NCBI RefSeq assembly: GCF_009834875.1
Contig: NZ_WVHT01000002.1
Location: 62,001 to 126,000 of the forward strand
DNA: 64,000 nt
Direction: 5' to 3'
Source: Hufsiella arboris
GTDB lineage: Bacteria > Bacteroidota > Bacteroidia > Sphingobacteriales > Sphingobacteriaceae
The notes beneath the pieces were generated by a model, which was not told the DNA's origin, made no database searches, and was given only the letters and a program-made list of their open reading frames with translations. Each line of letters begins with the position of its first letter. Position 1 is the stretch's first letter. The translations under genes and the position numbers were made by a program. Shown one piece after another: positions 7,944 to 16,562 of the stretch.

Positions 7944-7979
7944 CAAAACCCTGTAAATCAGACGATTTTCGGGGTTTTG
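7944..7979. repeat. Imperfect 16-bp palindrome, possible recombination core
   Basis: CAAAACCCTGTAAATC (7944-7959) and GATTTTCGGGGTTTTG (7964-7979) are inverted with 14 of 16 positions matching, around a 4-nt spacer AGAC. Two recombinase-sized arms around a short spacer is the layout of a tyrosine-recombinase core site, so this may be the attachment site of the island. No second copy was noticed in the window, so the assignment is tentative. Confidence 0.4.
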
Positions 7980-8217
7980 TGTTTTGTAACCTTCCCATTG
8001 AAACTAACATATTTCAAAATTTTTCAAAAAGTATGATACCAATCTGTACACCTGTTTTAAGATTTATAGGAATACAGATCACCTTGTTAATCTAGTATTC
8101 AGATTGTTACAGATAATTGAATATTGATAAAATGACCTGATTCGGCCGTATTGGGCAGGTCGCTGATTAAGACTATAAAATAACAATTCAGCTTTTTTTT
8201 ATAATTTTCGTTTTTTT

Positions 8218-10173
8218 ATGACTCAATCAAACGATAATCCTGGTGTTAAAGCACTGATGACCGCTGCCAGTGAGGAGCGTTTTATGGCTCTTGTTACAGC
8301 AACTTCGGATGTTGTATATAGCCTGAATGCGGATTGGACAATAATGCGGGAACTGGACGGCCGTGGCTTTTTAAAAGATGCTCATCAGCCAACAACCGAC
8401 TGGTTTAATATCAATATTCCTCAGCAAGAACGTGTAAGGGTTAGAGCTGCTATTGATGAAGCGATTAAGGATAAAAAAATATTTGAGCTTGAACACCGCG
8501 TCTCACGGGCTGATGACACTATAGGTTGGACGTATTCGCGCGCAATTCCGTTATTGAATGAGCAAGGTAACATTATCGAGTGGTTCGGAACTGCAAGTGA
8601 TATAACCGAACGTAAGCGCGCAGAAGAATTGCTGCAGGAAACCAACGAGCGTTTAGTGGTTAGCAATCGGGAACTGCTGCAAATGCAAAAGAACCTGGAA
8701 TTTCGCACGGCTGAAAAGCAGGAGGCGATCGACCGCTTGCATGCAAGCGAACGGAATGTCCGCAACATGGTACGGCAGGCACCAGTTGGGATGTGTATAG
8801 TAGAAGGTGACCCGATGTATATGACGGAAATGAACGATAGCTTCCTGGAAATTATCGGTCGCACCCGGCAAGAGGTAAAAAGTAAGCCTTATTGGGAAGT
8901 TATACCTGAAGCTAAGGCAGTTTATAAGCCGATCACAGATAATGTACTTGCTACAGGCAATACCTATCGCGCCTATGAGCATGAGATCATGCTGGTTCGC
9001 AACGGGCTGCCTGAAATTGTTTACATTGATTTTGTTTATGAGCCAATGATCGACTTCCTGGGAAAGGCTTATGCAATCATGATCGTAGCTATCGACGTTA
9101 CTGATAAGGTCTTGGCCAGGAGAAAGGTAGAAAGGGCAGAAGAAAGCTTGCGTATGGCCGTAGATGCAGCCGAATTAGGTACCTATTTCATTAATGCGAC
9201 TGATCGTATCTTCAATCCTTCGCCTCGTTTAAAAGATTTTTTTGGTTTTAAGCCTCATGAAGAGGTTCCGTATGAGGCAGCCATCAACCAAATACACCCT
9301 GACTATCGCCAACGTGTCGCTGACATGGTGGAGGCCGCTTTTATTAAAGGTGAGCGGTTCGATCTGGAATATCCCGTAATGGGCTTCCACGATGGAAGAA
9401 TTCGATGGGTGCGGGGAATTGGCACGATGCAGCATTATGACGGTAAAGATTTCTTCACTGGGGTATTGCACGAAATCACCGAGCGGAAACAGGATGAAAT
9501 ACGAAAAAACGACTTTATCGGTATGGTGAGTCATGAATTGAAAACGCCGCTTACTTCGCTTGGCGCGATTATCCAGGTAGCGGATGCTAAGCTAAAAGAC
9601 AATGAAGACGAATTCCTTTCCGGTGCAATGAGAAAGGCAGCTGTGCAAGTTAAGCGCATGGCTGAAATGATTAACGGGTTCTTAAATATTTCCAGGCTGG
9701 AGTCGGGAAAAATACGGATTGAAAAAACCAAGTTTAACATCGTAGACTTGGTAAACGAAACGGTTGATGAAATGAAGGCAACCGTCAACAATCATCGGAT
9801 TGATTTTACCGCATGTCCTTCCACTCAGGTTTTCGCTGATTGGGAAAAACTCCTTTCTGTGTTATCCAATCTCATAAGTAATGCAGTAAAATATTCGATG
9901 GGAGGAACAACCATTGAGATCTTATGCGAATCAGGCGACGATGAGGTTACGGTCAGCATCAAAGATCAGGGTATAGGCATTAAATCTTCTGACAAGGATA
10001 AGATTTTTGACAGATATTATCGTGTAGAAAATAATAATACTAAACATGTTTCCGGTTTTGGAATCGGCTTATATCTAAGTGCTGAAATAATTAAACATCA
10101 TAACGGTCGCATTTGGCTGGAAAGTGAGCCGGGAAAAGGCTCGACTTTTTATTTCAGTTTACCTCTGGCCTGA
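8218..10173 (+). CDS. PAS-domain sensor histidine kinase
   Basis: A 651-aa kinase without obvious transmembrane segments, so probably cytosolic. Three PAS/PAC-type modules are visible (about residues 20-145, 185-300 and 310-425), each ending in a DITERK/DVTDK/EITERK motif. A HisKA domain follows with H439 in MVSHELKTPL. The HATPase domain (about 540-650) has NLISNAVKYS, DQGIGI and GFGIGLYLSAEIIKHHNGRI. It should autophosphorylate H439 in response to a ligand or redox cue sensed by the PAS modules. No response regulator lies next to it, so it is an orphan kinase. Confidence 0.92.
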   Translation: MTQSNDNPGVKALMTAASEERFMALVTATSDVVYSLNADWTIMRELDGRGFLKDAHQPTTDWFNINIPQQERVRVRAAIDEAIKDKKIFELEHRVSRADDTIGWTYSRAIPLLNEQGNIIEWFGTASDITERKRAEELLQETNERLVVSNRELLQMQKNLEFRTAEKQEAIDRLHASERNVRNMVRQAPVGMCIVEGDPMYMTEMNDSFLEIIGRTRQEVKSKPYWEVIPEAKAVYKPITDNVLATGNTYRAYEHEIMLVRNGLPEIVYIDFVYEPMIDFLGKAYAIMIVAIDVTDKVLARRKVERAEESLRMAVDAAELGTYFINATDRIFNPSPRLKDFFGFKPHEEVPYEAAINQIHPDYRQRVADMVEAAFIKGERFDLEYPVMGFHDGRIRWVRGIGTMQHYDGKDFFTGVLHEITERKQDEIRKNDFIGMVSHELKTPLTSLGAIIQVADAKLKDNEDEFLSGAMRKAAVQVKRMAEMINGFLNISRLESGKIRIEKTKFNIVDLVNETVDEMKATVNNHRIDFTACPSTQVFADWEKLLSVLSNLISNAVKYSMGGTTIEILCESGDDEVTVSIKDQGIGIKSSDKDKIFDRYYRVENNNTKHVSGFGIGLYLSAEIIKHHNGRIWLESEPGKGSTFYFSLPLA

Positions 10174-10509
10174 TTGTAAGTATCGGTTTATGATGTCGTT
10201 GTACCCCGCAAATTCGACCGCAACGGTCATGTTTCTGGCAGCTGCTAAAAGGATATAAATCGATGGCAAGACTATTTCGATCTCTTAGTCGAATTACCGG
10301 AATCAATCCGGGTACTATCAATTTATAATTGACTTGTAAGTAGCTTTCCGTAAGCCGTAAATTTAAATTGCTTCATAGTTTTTGTGACTGAAAGACTGGT
10401 TGATAAAGACGGATATGATTTCCGGGGCGGTATGATAATTTATGTGAATGGAAAGGTCTGTTGAATAGTATTTTGAGTATAAATTAGAAACTTCTTAAGC
10501 GCCGTTAGG
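10174..10509. other. Intergenic region without recognised gene
   Basis: This 336-bp gap follows the kinase gene. It contains a possible 21-codon reading frame (10263-10328) without family support and a small GACCG/CGGTC inversion. I see no promoter box or terminator that I would defend. Confidence 0.4.
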
Positions 10510-11814
10510 ATGAGATCAATAATACTTATTTGTTGCAGTCTCTTTTTTTATTCTGTTTCAGATGCGCAATCAGACAGCGTTTATCAATCCTTAATAGCAA
10601 AGGCTGGTTTGTTCCATCTGCAGAAGGATTACAAAAGTGCTATCTCTTACTATGAAAAGGCCTTTCAAATACAACAGCCTGATGCATTAACTGCTTATAA
10701 AGCAGCGAGTATGTACTCGTTAGATAGTAATCATAATGAAGCTTTTCAGTACCTGCATCTTGCACTATCATCCGGATGGACTGAAGCAGATTGGCAGTCA
10801 TTTGATCCATACTTTGATTATTTAAGAACTTCTTACGCGGCTAAATGGAGGATAATAGCAGAACAGGCTTTCATGAAAGAAAGTCAATATGAAAGTACTT
10901 TAGAATTACCTGCCTTGCGTAAAGAAATCAATTCTTTAACGCTCGATGATCAAAAGCTGAGATACCAAAAGATTCAAGCAAAAACCGATAGCGCGAGAGA
11001 AAGCATTAATGAGCAGATAATGAAATCGGATATAAGGAATGTGAACCATGCAAAAAAAATAATCCGACAATATGGCTGGCCCAAAATATCACAGATAGGT
11101 AAGGATGGTCAAAACAACTTCTGGCTTATTGTTCAACATGCCGATCAAGATGTCCGATTTCAGCAAGTGGCGCTGAAGGCTATGGAAAAGTTAAAGGGAA
11201 CGAATGAAATCAATATGGAAAACTATGCTTTCTTATATGACAGGGTTCAATGCAATCTCAATTATAAACAACTGTACGGAACACAGGTAGAATGGACTAA
11301 TCGTGGCGAAGCCTCTGCTTTCAGACCTATTTTTGAAGAATATAAGACGGATGAAATAAGGAAAGTTATTGGATTACAAACCCTGCGAATTTATGCACTT
11401 ACATACGGGTTTGTTTATCATAAAATAAGTCCTGAACAATCAAATAAGAAAGATTCTGAGTACAAGGCACAAGTTCAGCATCTTATGGATAGTGCAAAAG
11501 TATACTACACAAAAGGGCAGTATCAGCGAACGTATGATTTTTACAATGCTGCATCTACTTTTTTAGGTGGAATGAGCAATGCGGATAATTTTGAAGCAGC
11601 TATTATTTTTTCTAAAATCGCTTCGGTAAGCAATGAAGATAAATACAAAAGCATAGCATTAGACTTTTTAAATCTGCTATTTCTAAGGGAGGATTTGAGT
11701 AAAGCAAAATTGAAAAAGCAGCCTTCGTTCAAAATACTATTTAACGAACAAAGATGGATTGATATCGATAAAGGCGTAAGAAATAAAACGACGTTCGACA
11801 AAAGCTATAAATAA
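10510..11814 (+). CDS. Secreted TPR / DUF6624 protein
   Basis: This 434-aa protein starts with a signal peptide (MRSIILICCSLFFYSVSDAQ). TPR-like helices come next (LQKDYKSAISYYEKAFQIQ), then a DUF6624-type region with IIRQYGWPKISQIG, QHADQD, YAFLYDRVQCN and QLYGTQ between roughly residues 175 and 260, and another TPR-like segment near 330-400. DUF6624 proteins are common in Bacteroidota and have no established function. It stands alone between long gaps and is probably periplasmic or surface-exposed. Confidence 0.8.
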   Translation: MRSIILICCSLFFYSVSDAQSDSVYQSLIAKAGLFHLQKDYKSAISYYEKAFQIQQPDALTAYKAASMYSLDSNHNEAFQYLHLALSSGWTEADWQSFDPYFDYLRTSYAAKWRIIAEQAFMKESQYESTLELPALRKEINSLTLDDQKLRYQKIQAKTDSARESINEQIMKSDIRNVNHAKKIIRQYGWPKISQIGKDGQNNFWLIVQHADQDVRFQQVALKAMEKLKGTNEINMENYAFLYDRVQCNLNYKQLYGTQVEWTNRGEASAFRPIFEEYKTDEIRKVIGLQTLRIYALTYGFVYHKISPEQSNKKDSEYKAQVQHLMDSAKVYYTKGQYQRTYDFYNAASTFLGGMSNADNFEAAIIFSKIASVSNEDKYKSIALDFLNLLFLREDLSKAKLKKQPSFKILFNEQRWIDIDKGVRNKTTFDKSYK

Positions 11815-12009
11815 ATCCCGCGTTAAGATAAATCACAAACAACATCAATTACCAAAATACCGGCTGAGGCGGCATAGGAAGTCTGTTATTTTTATTAATT
11901 TAAACTATGTTTTTGAAACTTGGGTGCTAATGACCCGTGCTGCAGCAGGTTTAGAACGTCATGTCCGATAGTGATAACATCCGTTTAAACAAACTTAAAA
12001 CTGCTTAAT

Positions 12010-12780
12010 ATGTCAAAATCAAAATCCATTATCCTCATCCATGGAAATTTTGTTAACAATACAAGCTGGGTCCAATGGAAGCTTCGTTATGAACAAAAAG
12101 GCTATACAGTTTATACGCCGGCAAATCCAGGTCATGATGGCATCCCTGCCGAGCTGAGAAAGAATGTCCATGCTGATCTTACTAAAACAGGGTTTATTGA
12201 CGTGGTTGATAACATTGCCAGGCTTATAGATAGTTTGCCTGAAAAGCCACTAGTAATAGGACACTCCATGGCGGGAATGGCATCAATTAAATTGTTGGAA
12301 AGGGGTAAAGCAGCGGCAGCTGTAAGTATTGACGGCGCGCCGCCAAAAAATGTATTTCCTCCCTTTACAACATTGAAATCTGTATTGCCGGCATTCGGCT
12401 TTTTTTCTTTCAAAAGTTATTTTATGGGCAGCCGTTCATGGTACGATAAATGCTTTTTCAATACACTGCCAGCGGAAAAACGAGCCGAAGCGTTTGATAG
12501 TATTGCAGTTCCCGAAAGTTATAAAGTGAGCAGACAATTGGTGCTGAACTCTTTTTCTAATATTGATTTCAGTAAACCTCACGAGCCCGTATTATTTATT
12601 GGAGGTGAAAAAGACAATATCTTTCCTTATTCACTCACCGAAAGAATTGCAGGCAAGTACAAGGACAAAAACAGCCGGGTTGATTTGAAGATTTTTGAGA
12701 ACAGAAGTCACTTTATATGCGGAGAACCAGGTTGGGAAGAAGTAGCCGATTATATTTTAGATTGGTACGAAAAACTATAA
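12010..12780 (+). CDS. Alpha/beta hydrolase
   Basis: A 256-aa hydrolase without a signal peptide. The oxyanion segment HGNFVNN begins at residue 11, the nucleophile elbow GHSMAG carries S86, and H234 in NRSHF completes the likely triad with an acidic residue in the GGEKDNIFP segment. The fold fits esterase/haloperoxidase-like enzymes, and the substrate cannot be told. It is followed by a second, unrelated-looking hydrolase gene after 180 bp. Confidence 0.85.
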   Translation: MSKSKSIILIHGNFVNNTSWVQWKLRYEQKGYTVYTPANPGHDGIPAELRKNVHADLTKTGFIDVVDNIARLIDSLPEKPLVIGHSMAGMASIKLLERGKAAAAVSIDGAPPKNVFPPFTTLKSVLPAFGFFSFKSYFMGSRSWYDKCFFNTLPAEKRAEAFDSIAVPESYKVSRQLVLNSFSNIDFSKPHEPVLFIGGEKDNIFPYSLTERIAGKYKDKNSRVDLKIFENRSHFICGEPGWEEVADYILDWYEKL

Positions 12781-12960
12781 CGCTAAACCGACGCTATATT
12801 TAAGTGCGGATCTAGTTAGGGCAAAGATCTGTGTTGGTTTTAAACCAATTCCCGTCAAAAAATTACAGCTGACGATATTAAAAATCACTTGATTAGATAT
12901 TTCGAATCCAGCAGGCGCTGGTTGTTCTTATCAGGGTAAAACGATAAGCGAACTTGCAAA

Positions 12961-13521
12961 ATGGCAACCAAAAGAAATAAAAAAACGAAAGTGTTTTTTG
13001 CGCATAGTGGAGGTCCGCAATACGGACCGGGAAAAGGAAGTTATGATCTCGTAAATTATCTTAAGTCGAAATTGCCGGAAGGGTTTCAGGTGCTTTTTCC
13101 AGTTATTGAAAAGCCCAACTCTCCGACATACGGCAGATTTAAAGAAATGTATAAGTCAATATTCGCTAAAATAAACGAGCCTGTCATTTTAATCGGACAT
13201 TCACTTGGAGGGTCAACGTTGTTGAAATATTTAAGCGAAGAAAAACCAGGCGTTGCAGTTTTGGGCTTGTTCCTGGTTTCAACGCCATACTGGAAAAGCA
13301 ATATGAAAGAATTTCAGCTTAAGGAAAATTTTCAGGTTTCACTGAAAGGTATTTCCAAGGTATTTCTTTACCATAGTACGAACGACACCGTGGTGCCTGT
13401 TGAACACCTGGAGTTTTATGAAAATGCGTTTCAAACTGCTGTTGTTCGTAAATTACAAGGCGCTGAACACACTTTTTCAAATGGTTTGCCAGAGCTAGTG
13501 TCTGATATAAAATCACTTTAA
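12961..13521 (+). CDS. RBBP9/YdeN-type serine hydrolase
   Basis: A compact 186-aa alpha/beta hydrolase. S81 in IGHSLGG, D142 in HSTNDTVVP and H170 in GAEHTF make a complete catalytic triad. The size and the early FFAHSGGPQYG segment fit the RBBP9/YdeN family of small serine hydrolases. The physiological substrate is unknown. It precedes the arr gene by 46 bp and might be co-transcribed with it. Confidence 0.85.
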   Translation: MATKRNKKTKVFFAHSGGPQYGPGKGSYDLVNYLKSKLPEGFQVLFPVIEKPNSPTYGRFKEMYKSIFAKINEPVILIGHSLGGSTLLKYLSEEKPGVAVLGLFLVSTPYWKSNMKEFQLKENFQVSLKGISKVFLYHSTNDTVVPVEHLEFYENAFQTAVVRKLQGAEHTFSNGLPELVSDIKSL

Positions 13522-13567
13522 TATTGAGGGAACAACAAAGCCGCTAGCAAAGAGCATTCACAATAGT

Positions 13568-14023
13568 ATGAGAGCAATGGATACAAACAGGAGTGAGGAT
13601 AAGCAATCAAAGTCTGCGAGCGATCAGAGTTCACCGGTATTCTATCATGGCACCCGGGCCGATTTGAAGCCGGGAGACCTGATCATACCTGGCTTTAATT
13701 CGAATTACGGCACCAGGAAGAAGGCGTCGTTTATTTATCTCACTGCTACCATGGAAGCCGCTACCTGGGGAGCCGAACTTGCGTTGGGCGAAGGCTCCGG
13801 AAGAATTTATATAGTAGAGCCGACGGGTCCGATTGAAGATGATCCCAATCTGACGGACAAGAAGTTTCCCGGCAATCCAACAAAGTCTTACCGCTCCCGC
13901 GATCCGCTGAGGGTTACCGGGGAAATTACGAATTGGCAGGGGCACTCACCGGAGCAGCTTAAAACGATGAAGGACCACCTTGAGAACCTTAAGCGACTTG
14001 GAATTGAGGCGATCGAAGATTGA
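13568..14023 (+). CDS. arr: Rifampin ADP-ribosyltransferase Arr
   Basis: Arr inactivates rifamycins by transferring ADP-ribose from NAD to a hydroxyl of the ansa bridge. The 151-aa protein has the family hallmarks: FYHGTRADLKPGDLI with H27, Y57 in FIYLTATMEAATWGAEL, EDDPNLTDKKFPGNPT with D92, and YRSRDPLRVTGEI. These positions match the NAD-binding and catalytic residues of mycobacterial Arr with an offset of 8. The N-terminal ~22 residues are an extension with little similarity. The gene is more GC-rich than its neighbours: 34 of 60 bases are G or C in 13621-13680, against 25 of 60 in 14101-14160. That suggests acquisition by transfer. Confidence 0.93.
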   Translation: MRAMDTNRSEDKQSKSASDQSSPVFYHGTRADLKPGDLIIPGFNSNYGTRKKASFIYLTATMEAATWGAELALGEGSGRIYIVEPTGPIEDDPNLTDKKFPGNPTKSYRSRDPLRVTGEITNWQGHSPEQLKTMKDHLENLKRLGIEAIED

Positions 14024-14067
14024 TACCGTAACTCTTATGCATAACAATTTTAAAACTCATGTATTAA

Positions 14068-14628
14068 ATGACAGCAGACGCATTTACACTTACAATTCAT
14101 ATGGTTTCGAGCCTTGACGGCTTTATCGCCAAAAAGGACAATAGTGTTTCATGGTTTGAAACATCTGATTATTACGAAAAGGGAGTTTCCGAGCCAAATG
14201 CAGAAGAATTCCTTAAAACGATAGACTGCTATGTAATGGGTTCCCGGACATATGAGCATGCGTTGGAACTTTCAAAGTCATACGGCTGGGTTTATGGGGA
14301 CGTGCCAACTATCGTAATAAGTCATCGGGAATTGCCAATTGAAAGGCCAAATATTGAAACTTATTCAGGTGACCTGAACAAGCTTATAAATGAACAACTT
14401 AAGCCACGTTATAAGAACGTTTGGCTTGTGGGCGGTGCCCTACTTGCCCGGGATTTTATCCGGTTAAAATTAGCTGATGAAATAAGGCTGTCAATTCTGC
14501 CTGTTATGCTGGGTGACGGAATGTTGTTTTTTGATCAAATCGGGCATGAGTTTCCATTACACCTGAAAGAAGTAACAGCTTATAAAAGCGGGATGGTGGA
14601 ACTATGGTATGAGATACTGAAAGAATAA
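14068..14628 (+). CDS. Dihydrofolate reductase-family (RibD C-terminal) protein
   Basis: A 186-aa protein of the RibD C-terminal/dihydrofolate reductase-like fold. It shows MVSSLDGFIAKKDNSVSWF at the N-terminus, a YVMGSRTYEHAL motif, the NADPH-binding VWLVGGALLARDF, and LADEIRLSILPVMLGDGMLFF near the C-terminus. Small proteins of this type are NADPH-dependent reductases with mostly unknown substrates, not true folate enzymes. It may be read with arr (44-bp gap). Confidence 0.85.
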   Translation: MTADAFTLTIHMVSSLDGFIAKKDNSVSWFETSDYYEKGVSEPNAEEFLKTIDCYVMGSRTYEHALELSKSYGWVYGDVPTIVISHRELPIERPNIETYSGDLNKLINEQLKPRYKNVWLVGGALLARDFIRLKLADEIRLSILPVMLGDGMLFFDQIGHEFPLHLKEVTAYKSGMVELWYEILKE

Positions 14629-14710
14629 ACCCGCCAGCTTCCACTTTCCGATGCCAGGAACTGAATTTTAGCTTACTTCTTCCCAATATTTGAAAGAAAA
14701 AGAAGAAAAA

Positions 14711-14758
14711 TTTGCGTAGTTGAATAGCTACATATATATTTGTAGTCAAATAGCTACA
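14711..14758 (+). promoter_or_regulatory. Promoter and direct-repeat operator of the arsR-SRPBCC-doxX operon
   Basis: A Bacteroidota-type promoter is complete here: TTTG at 14711-14714, a 20-bp spacer and TATATTTG at 14735-14742. Two 17-bp direct repeats, GTAGTTGAATAGCTACA (14716-14732) and GTAGTCAAATAGCTACA (14742-14758), differ at two positions and have a 26-bp period. They fill the spacer and the start region, so the ArsR-type product of the first gene is likely to repress here. The second repeat ends 2 bp before the start codon, so the leader is very short. Confidence 0.7.
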
Positions 14759-14760
14759 TA

Positions 14761-15084
14761 ATGAATTTGAGAAGGGATGTATTCCAGGCTATAGCGGATC
14801 CGACGAGAAGGGCTATACTTATGTTGGTGGCCTCGCAATCGATGACGGCAGGGGCGATAGCTTCAAACTTTGACACCGCAAGGCCAACAGTATCAAAGCA
14901 TTTGCAAATACTTACCGAGTGTGAATTACTTGGACAACAGCAAAATGGCAGGGAAATTTACTATCACATTAATGCGAAAAAGATGAAAGAAGTAGCCGAC
15001 TTTATTGAACCATTTCGCAATATGTGGGATGACCGGTTTAATAAACTGGAAACTATTATGAAAAACTATAAACCAAAAAAATAG
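14761..15084 (+). CDS. ArsR-family winged-helix regulator
   Basis: A 107-aa winged-helix protein of the ArsR type. The recognition helix region [17 protein letters not shown] lies at about residues 42-58 and the wing at [10 protein letters not shown]. It lacks the cysteine metal site of arsenic sensors, as usual for the subgroup encoded next to SRPBCC proteins. It is the first gene of an operon with an SRPBCC and a DoxX-like gene (6-bp gaps), and two direct repeats in its promoter are its likely operators. The inducer is unknown. Confidence 0.9.
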   Translation: MNLRRDVFQAIADPTRRAILMLVASQSMTAGAIASNFDTARPTVSKHLQILTECELLGQQQNGREIYYHINAKKMKEVADFIEPFRNMWDDRFNKLETIMKNYKPKK

Positions 15085-15090
15085 AATCTT

Positions 15091-15558
15091 ATGGAACGAA
15101 AAACAAAAGTGAATGCCGAAGACGGCAAACAGGACCTTGTGATAACAAGAGAGTTTGACTTACCATTGGAGCTACTTTTCAAAGCATATGCAGATCCCGA
15201 AATTGTAGAGCAATGGATGGGTACAAAAGTGCTGAAGCTTGAAAATAAAAAGCACGGCGGCTGGCAGTTTGAAACAAGCGATGCGAAAGGGAACGTTGTA
15301 TTCCAGGCTAACGGCGTAATTCATGAGTTTGTTCCTGAGCGGAAAATCACACGAACCTTTGAAATGGAAAATGCGCCGTTTGGCGTGCAGCTCGAATTTC
15401 TTGAATTTGAAAAGATTAGTAATGAAACCAGTAAACTCATTATGCACATCGTTTACAAGTCGGTTGCACAACGCGACCAAATGCTTCAGCTGCCATTTGC
15501 CCATGGTATTAATATGGCACATAATCGATTGCAGGAACTGGTAAGTAAATTAAAATAA
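15091..15558 (+). CDS. SRPBCC / AHSA1-like protein
   Basis: A 155-aa START-like (SRPBCC) protein with the AHSA1 pattern: ITREFDLPLELLFKAYADPEIVEQWMG near the N-terminus and a C-terminal helix MLQLPFAHGINMAHNRLQELV. Such proteins form a hydrophobic cavity that binds a small ligand. In ArsR/SRPBCC pairs, repression is often tied to that ligand. Its start is 6 bp after arsR. Confidence 0.88.
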   Translation: MERKTKVNAEDGKQDLVITREFDLPLELLFKAYADPEIVEQWMGTKVLKLENKKHGGWQFETSDAKGNVVFQANGVIHEFVPERKITRTFEMENAPFGVQLEFLEFEKISNETSKLIMHIVYKSVAQRDQMLQLPFAHGINMAHNRLQELVSKLK

Positions 15559-15564
15559 TGTGTT

Positions 15565-15981
15565 ATGACAAAGAGAAATAAAATCATCTATTGGATTGCC
15601 ACACTTTGGCTTGCATTAGGAATGCTGTCAACAGGGATTGTGCAATTGTTGAAACTAAAGGCTGATGTAGCTATGATATCCAGATTAGGTTACCCGGTTT
15701 ATTTTCTTACCATATTGGGTATTTGGAAAATACTGGGAGTAATAACCGTACTTATGCCTAAATTTCCGTTATTGAAGGAATGGGCTTATGCCGGTTTTTT
15801 CTTTGCCATGTCGGGAGCGATATTTTCTCATCTGGCCGTTGATGACGCTGCTAAAGAACTTTTCGGGCCGTCGTTGTTATTAATTTTAACGGTATTGTCG
15901 TGGTATTTCCGACCATCAGATCGGAGGACCGGTTCTGTTAATTCGGTAACCATAACCCACAAACATGAACAATATGCATAG
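15565..15981 (+). CDS. DoxX-like membrane protein
   Basis: A 138-aa integral membrane protein with four hydrophobic segments (about residues 8-26, 44-66, 74-92 and 98-116), matching DoxX-like small membrane proteins. ArsR, SRPBCC and DoxX genes recur together in Bacteroidota. The reaction is unknown. It follows the SRPBCC gene by 6 bp and overlaps the next gene by 17 bp. Confidence 0.82.
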   Translation: MTKRNKIIYWIATLWLALGMLSTGIVQLLKLKADVAMISRLGYPVYFLTILGIWKILGVITVLMPKFPLLKEWAYAGFFFAMSGAIFSHLAVDDAAKELFGPSLLLILTVLSWYFRPSDRRTGSVNSVTITHKHEQYA

Positions 15982-16540
15982 TGATAAAAAAGAGTTGTCG
16001 TTGAAGGAAAGCCAGGAGCTTCTCGAAACATTGAAAGCCCGTTTCGAAAAAAATACGAAACGCCACGAGGGTATTGCTTGGCAAGACGTAGCGGCAAAGC
16101 TGACATCTGATACCGGAAAGCTATGGTCGCTTAACGAGATGGAAAGAACAGGCGGAGAACCGGACGTTGTCGGCTATGATAAAAAAACCGGCGAATACTT
16201 ATTCTTTGATTGTTCTGCAGAAAGCCCTAAAGGCCGCAGAAGCGTTTGTTACGATCGCGAAGCATTAGATTCACGGAAAGAGTATAAGCCTGAAAATAAC
16301 GCCGTCGAGATGGCGGCATTTATGGGGATTGAAGTTTTGACGGAAGAACAATACCGGGAGCTGCAAAAACTTGGAAAGTTTGATACCAAGACATCGAGCT
16401 GGGTTATAACGCCTCCTGAGATCAGAAAACTTGGCGGTGCCGTTTTTTGCGACCGTCGTTACGAAACTGTTTTTTTGTATCACAATGGTGCAGAATCCTA
16501 TTACGCAGCCAGGGGTTTCCGTGGCTTGTTAAAGGTATAA
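15965..16540 (+). CDS. DUF4256 protein
   Basis: A 191-aa soluble protein that matches DUF4256: it has IAWQDVAAKL, LWSLNEMERTGGEPDVVGYD, YLFFDCSAESPKGRRSVCYDREALDSRK and a late GAVFCDRRYETVFLYHNGAESYYAARGFRGLL. Nearly the whole length is conserved in this family, whose function is not established. It overlaps the DoxX-like gene and is therefore part of the ArsR operon. Confidence 0.85.
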   Translation: MNNMHSDKKELSLKESQELLETLKARFEKNTKRHEGIAWQDVAAKLTSDTGKLWSLNEMERTGGEPDVVGYDKKTGEYLFFDCSAESPKGRRSVCYDREALDSRKEYKPENNAVEMAAFMGIEVLTEEQYRELQKLGKFDTKTSSWVITPPEIRKLGGAVFCDRRYETVFLYHNGAESYYAARGFRGLLKV

Positions 16541-16562
16541 CAAACACCAGATCACAATAGAA

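Larger units (their letters stand above)
7796..8217. other. Intergenic region at the edge of the mobilizable island, with two hairpins
   Basis: This gap separates the minus-strand mobilization genes from the plus-strand histidine kinase. It contains two strong inverted repeats, annotated separately. No convincing protein gene was found, and no tRNA-like cloverleaf was recognised. It is the natural place for a junction between island and chromosome, although no integrase is visible. Confidence 0.5.

Noticed and set aside
7796-8217. A tRNA gene as the integration target at the island edge
   Set aside because: The hairpins were checked for cloverleaf arms and the GGTTCGA-type T-loop; no complete tRNA could be folded.
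13631-13945. 104-codon minus-strand frame opposite arr
   Set aside because: It is antisense to a gene with all Arr catalytic residues; high GC content lengthens such chance frames.
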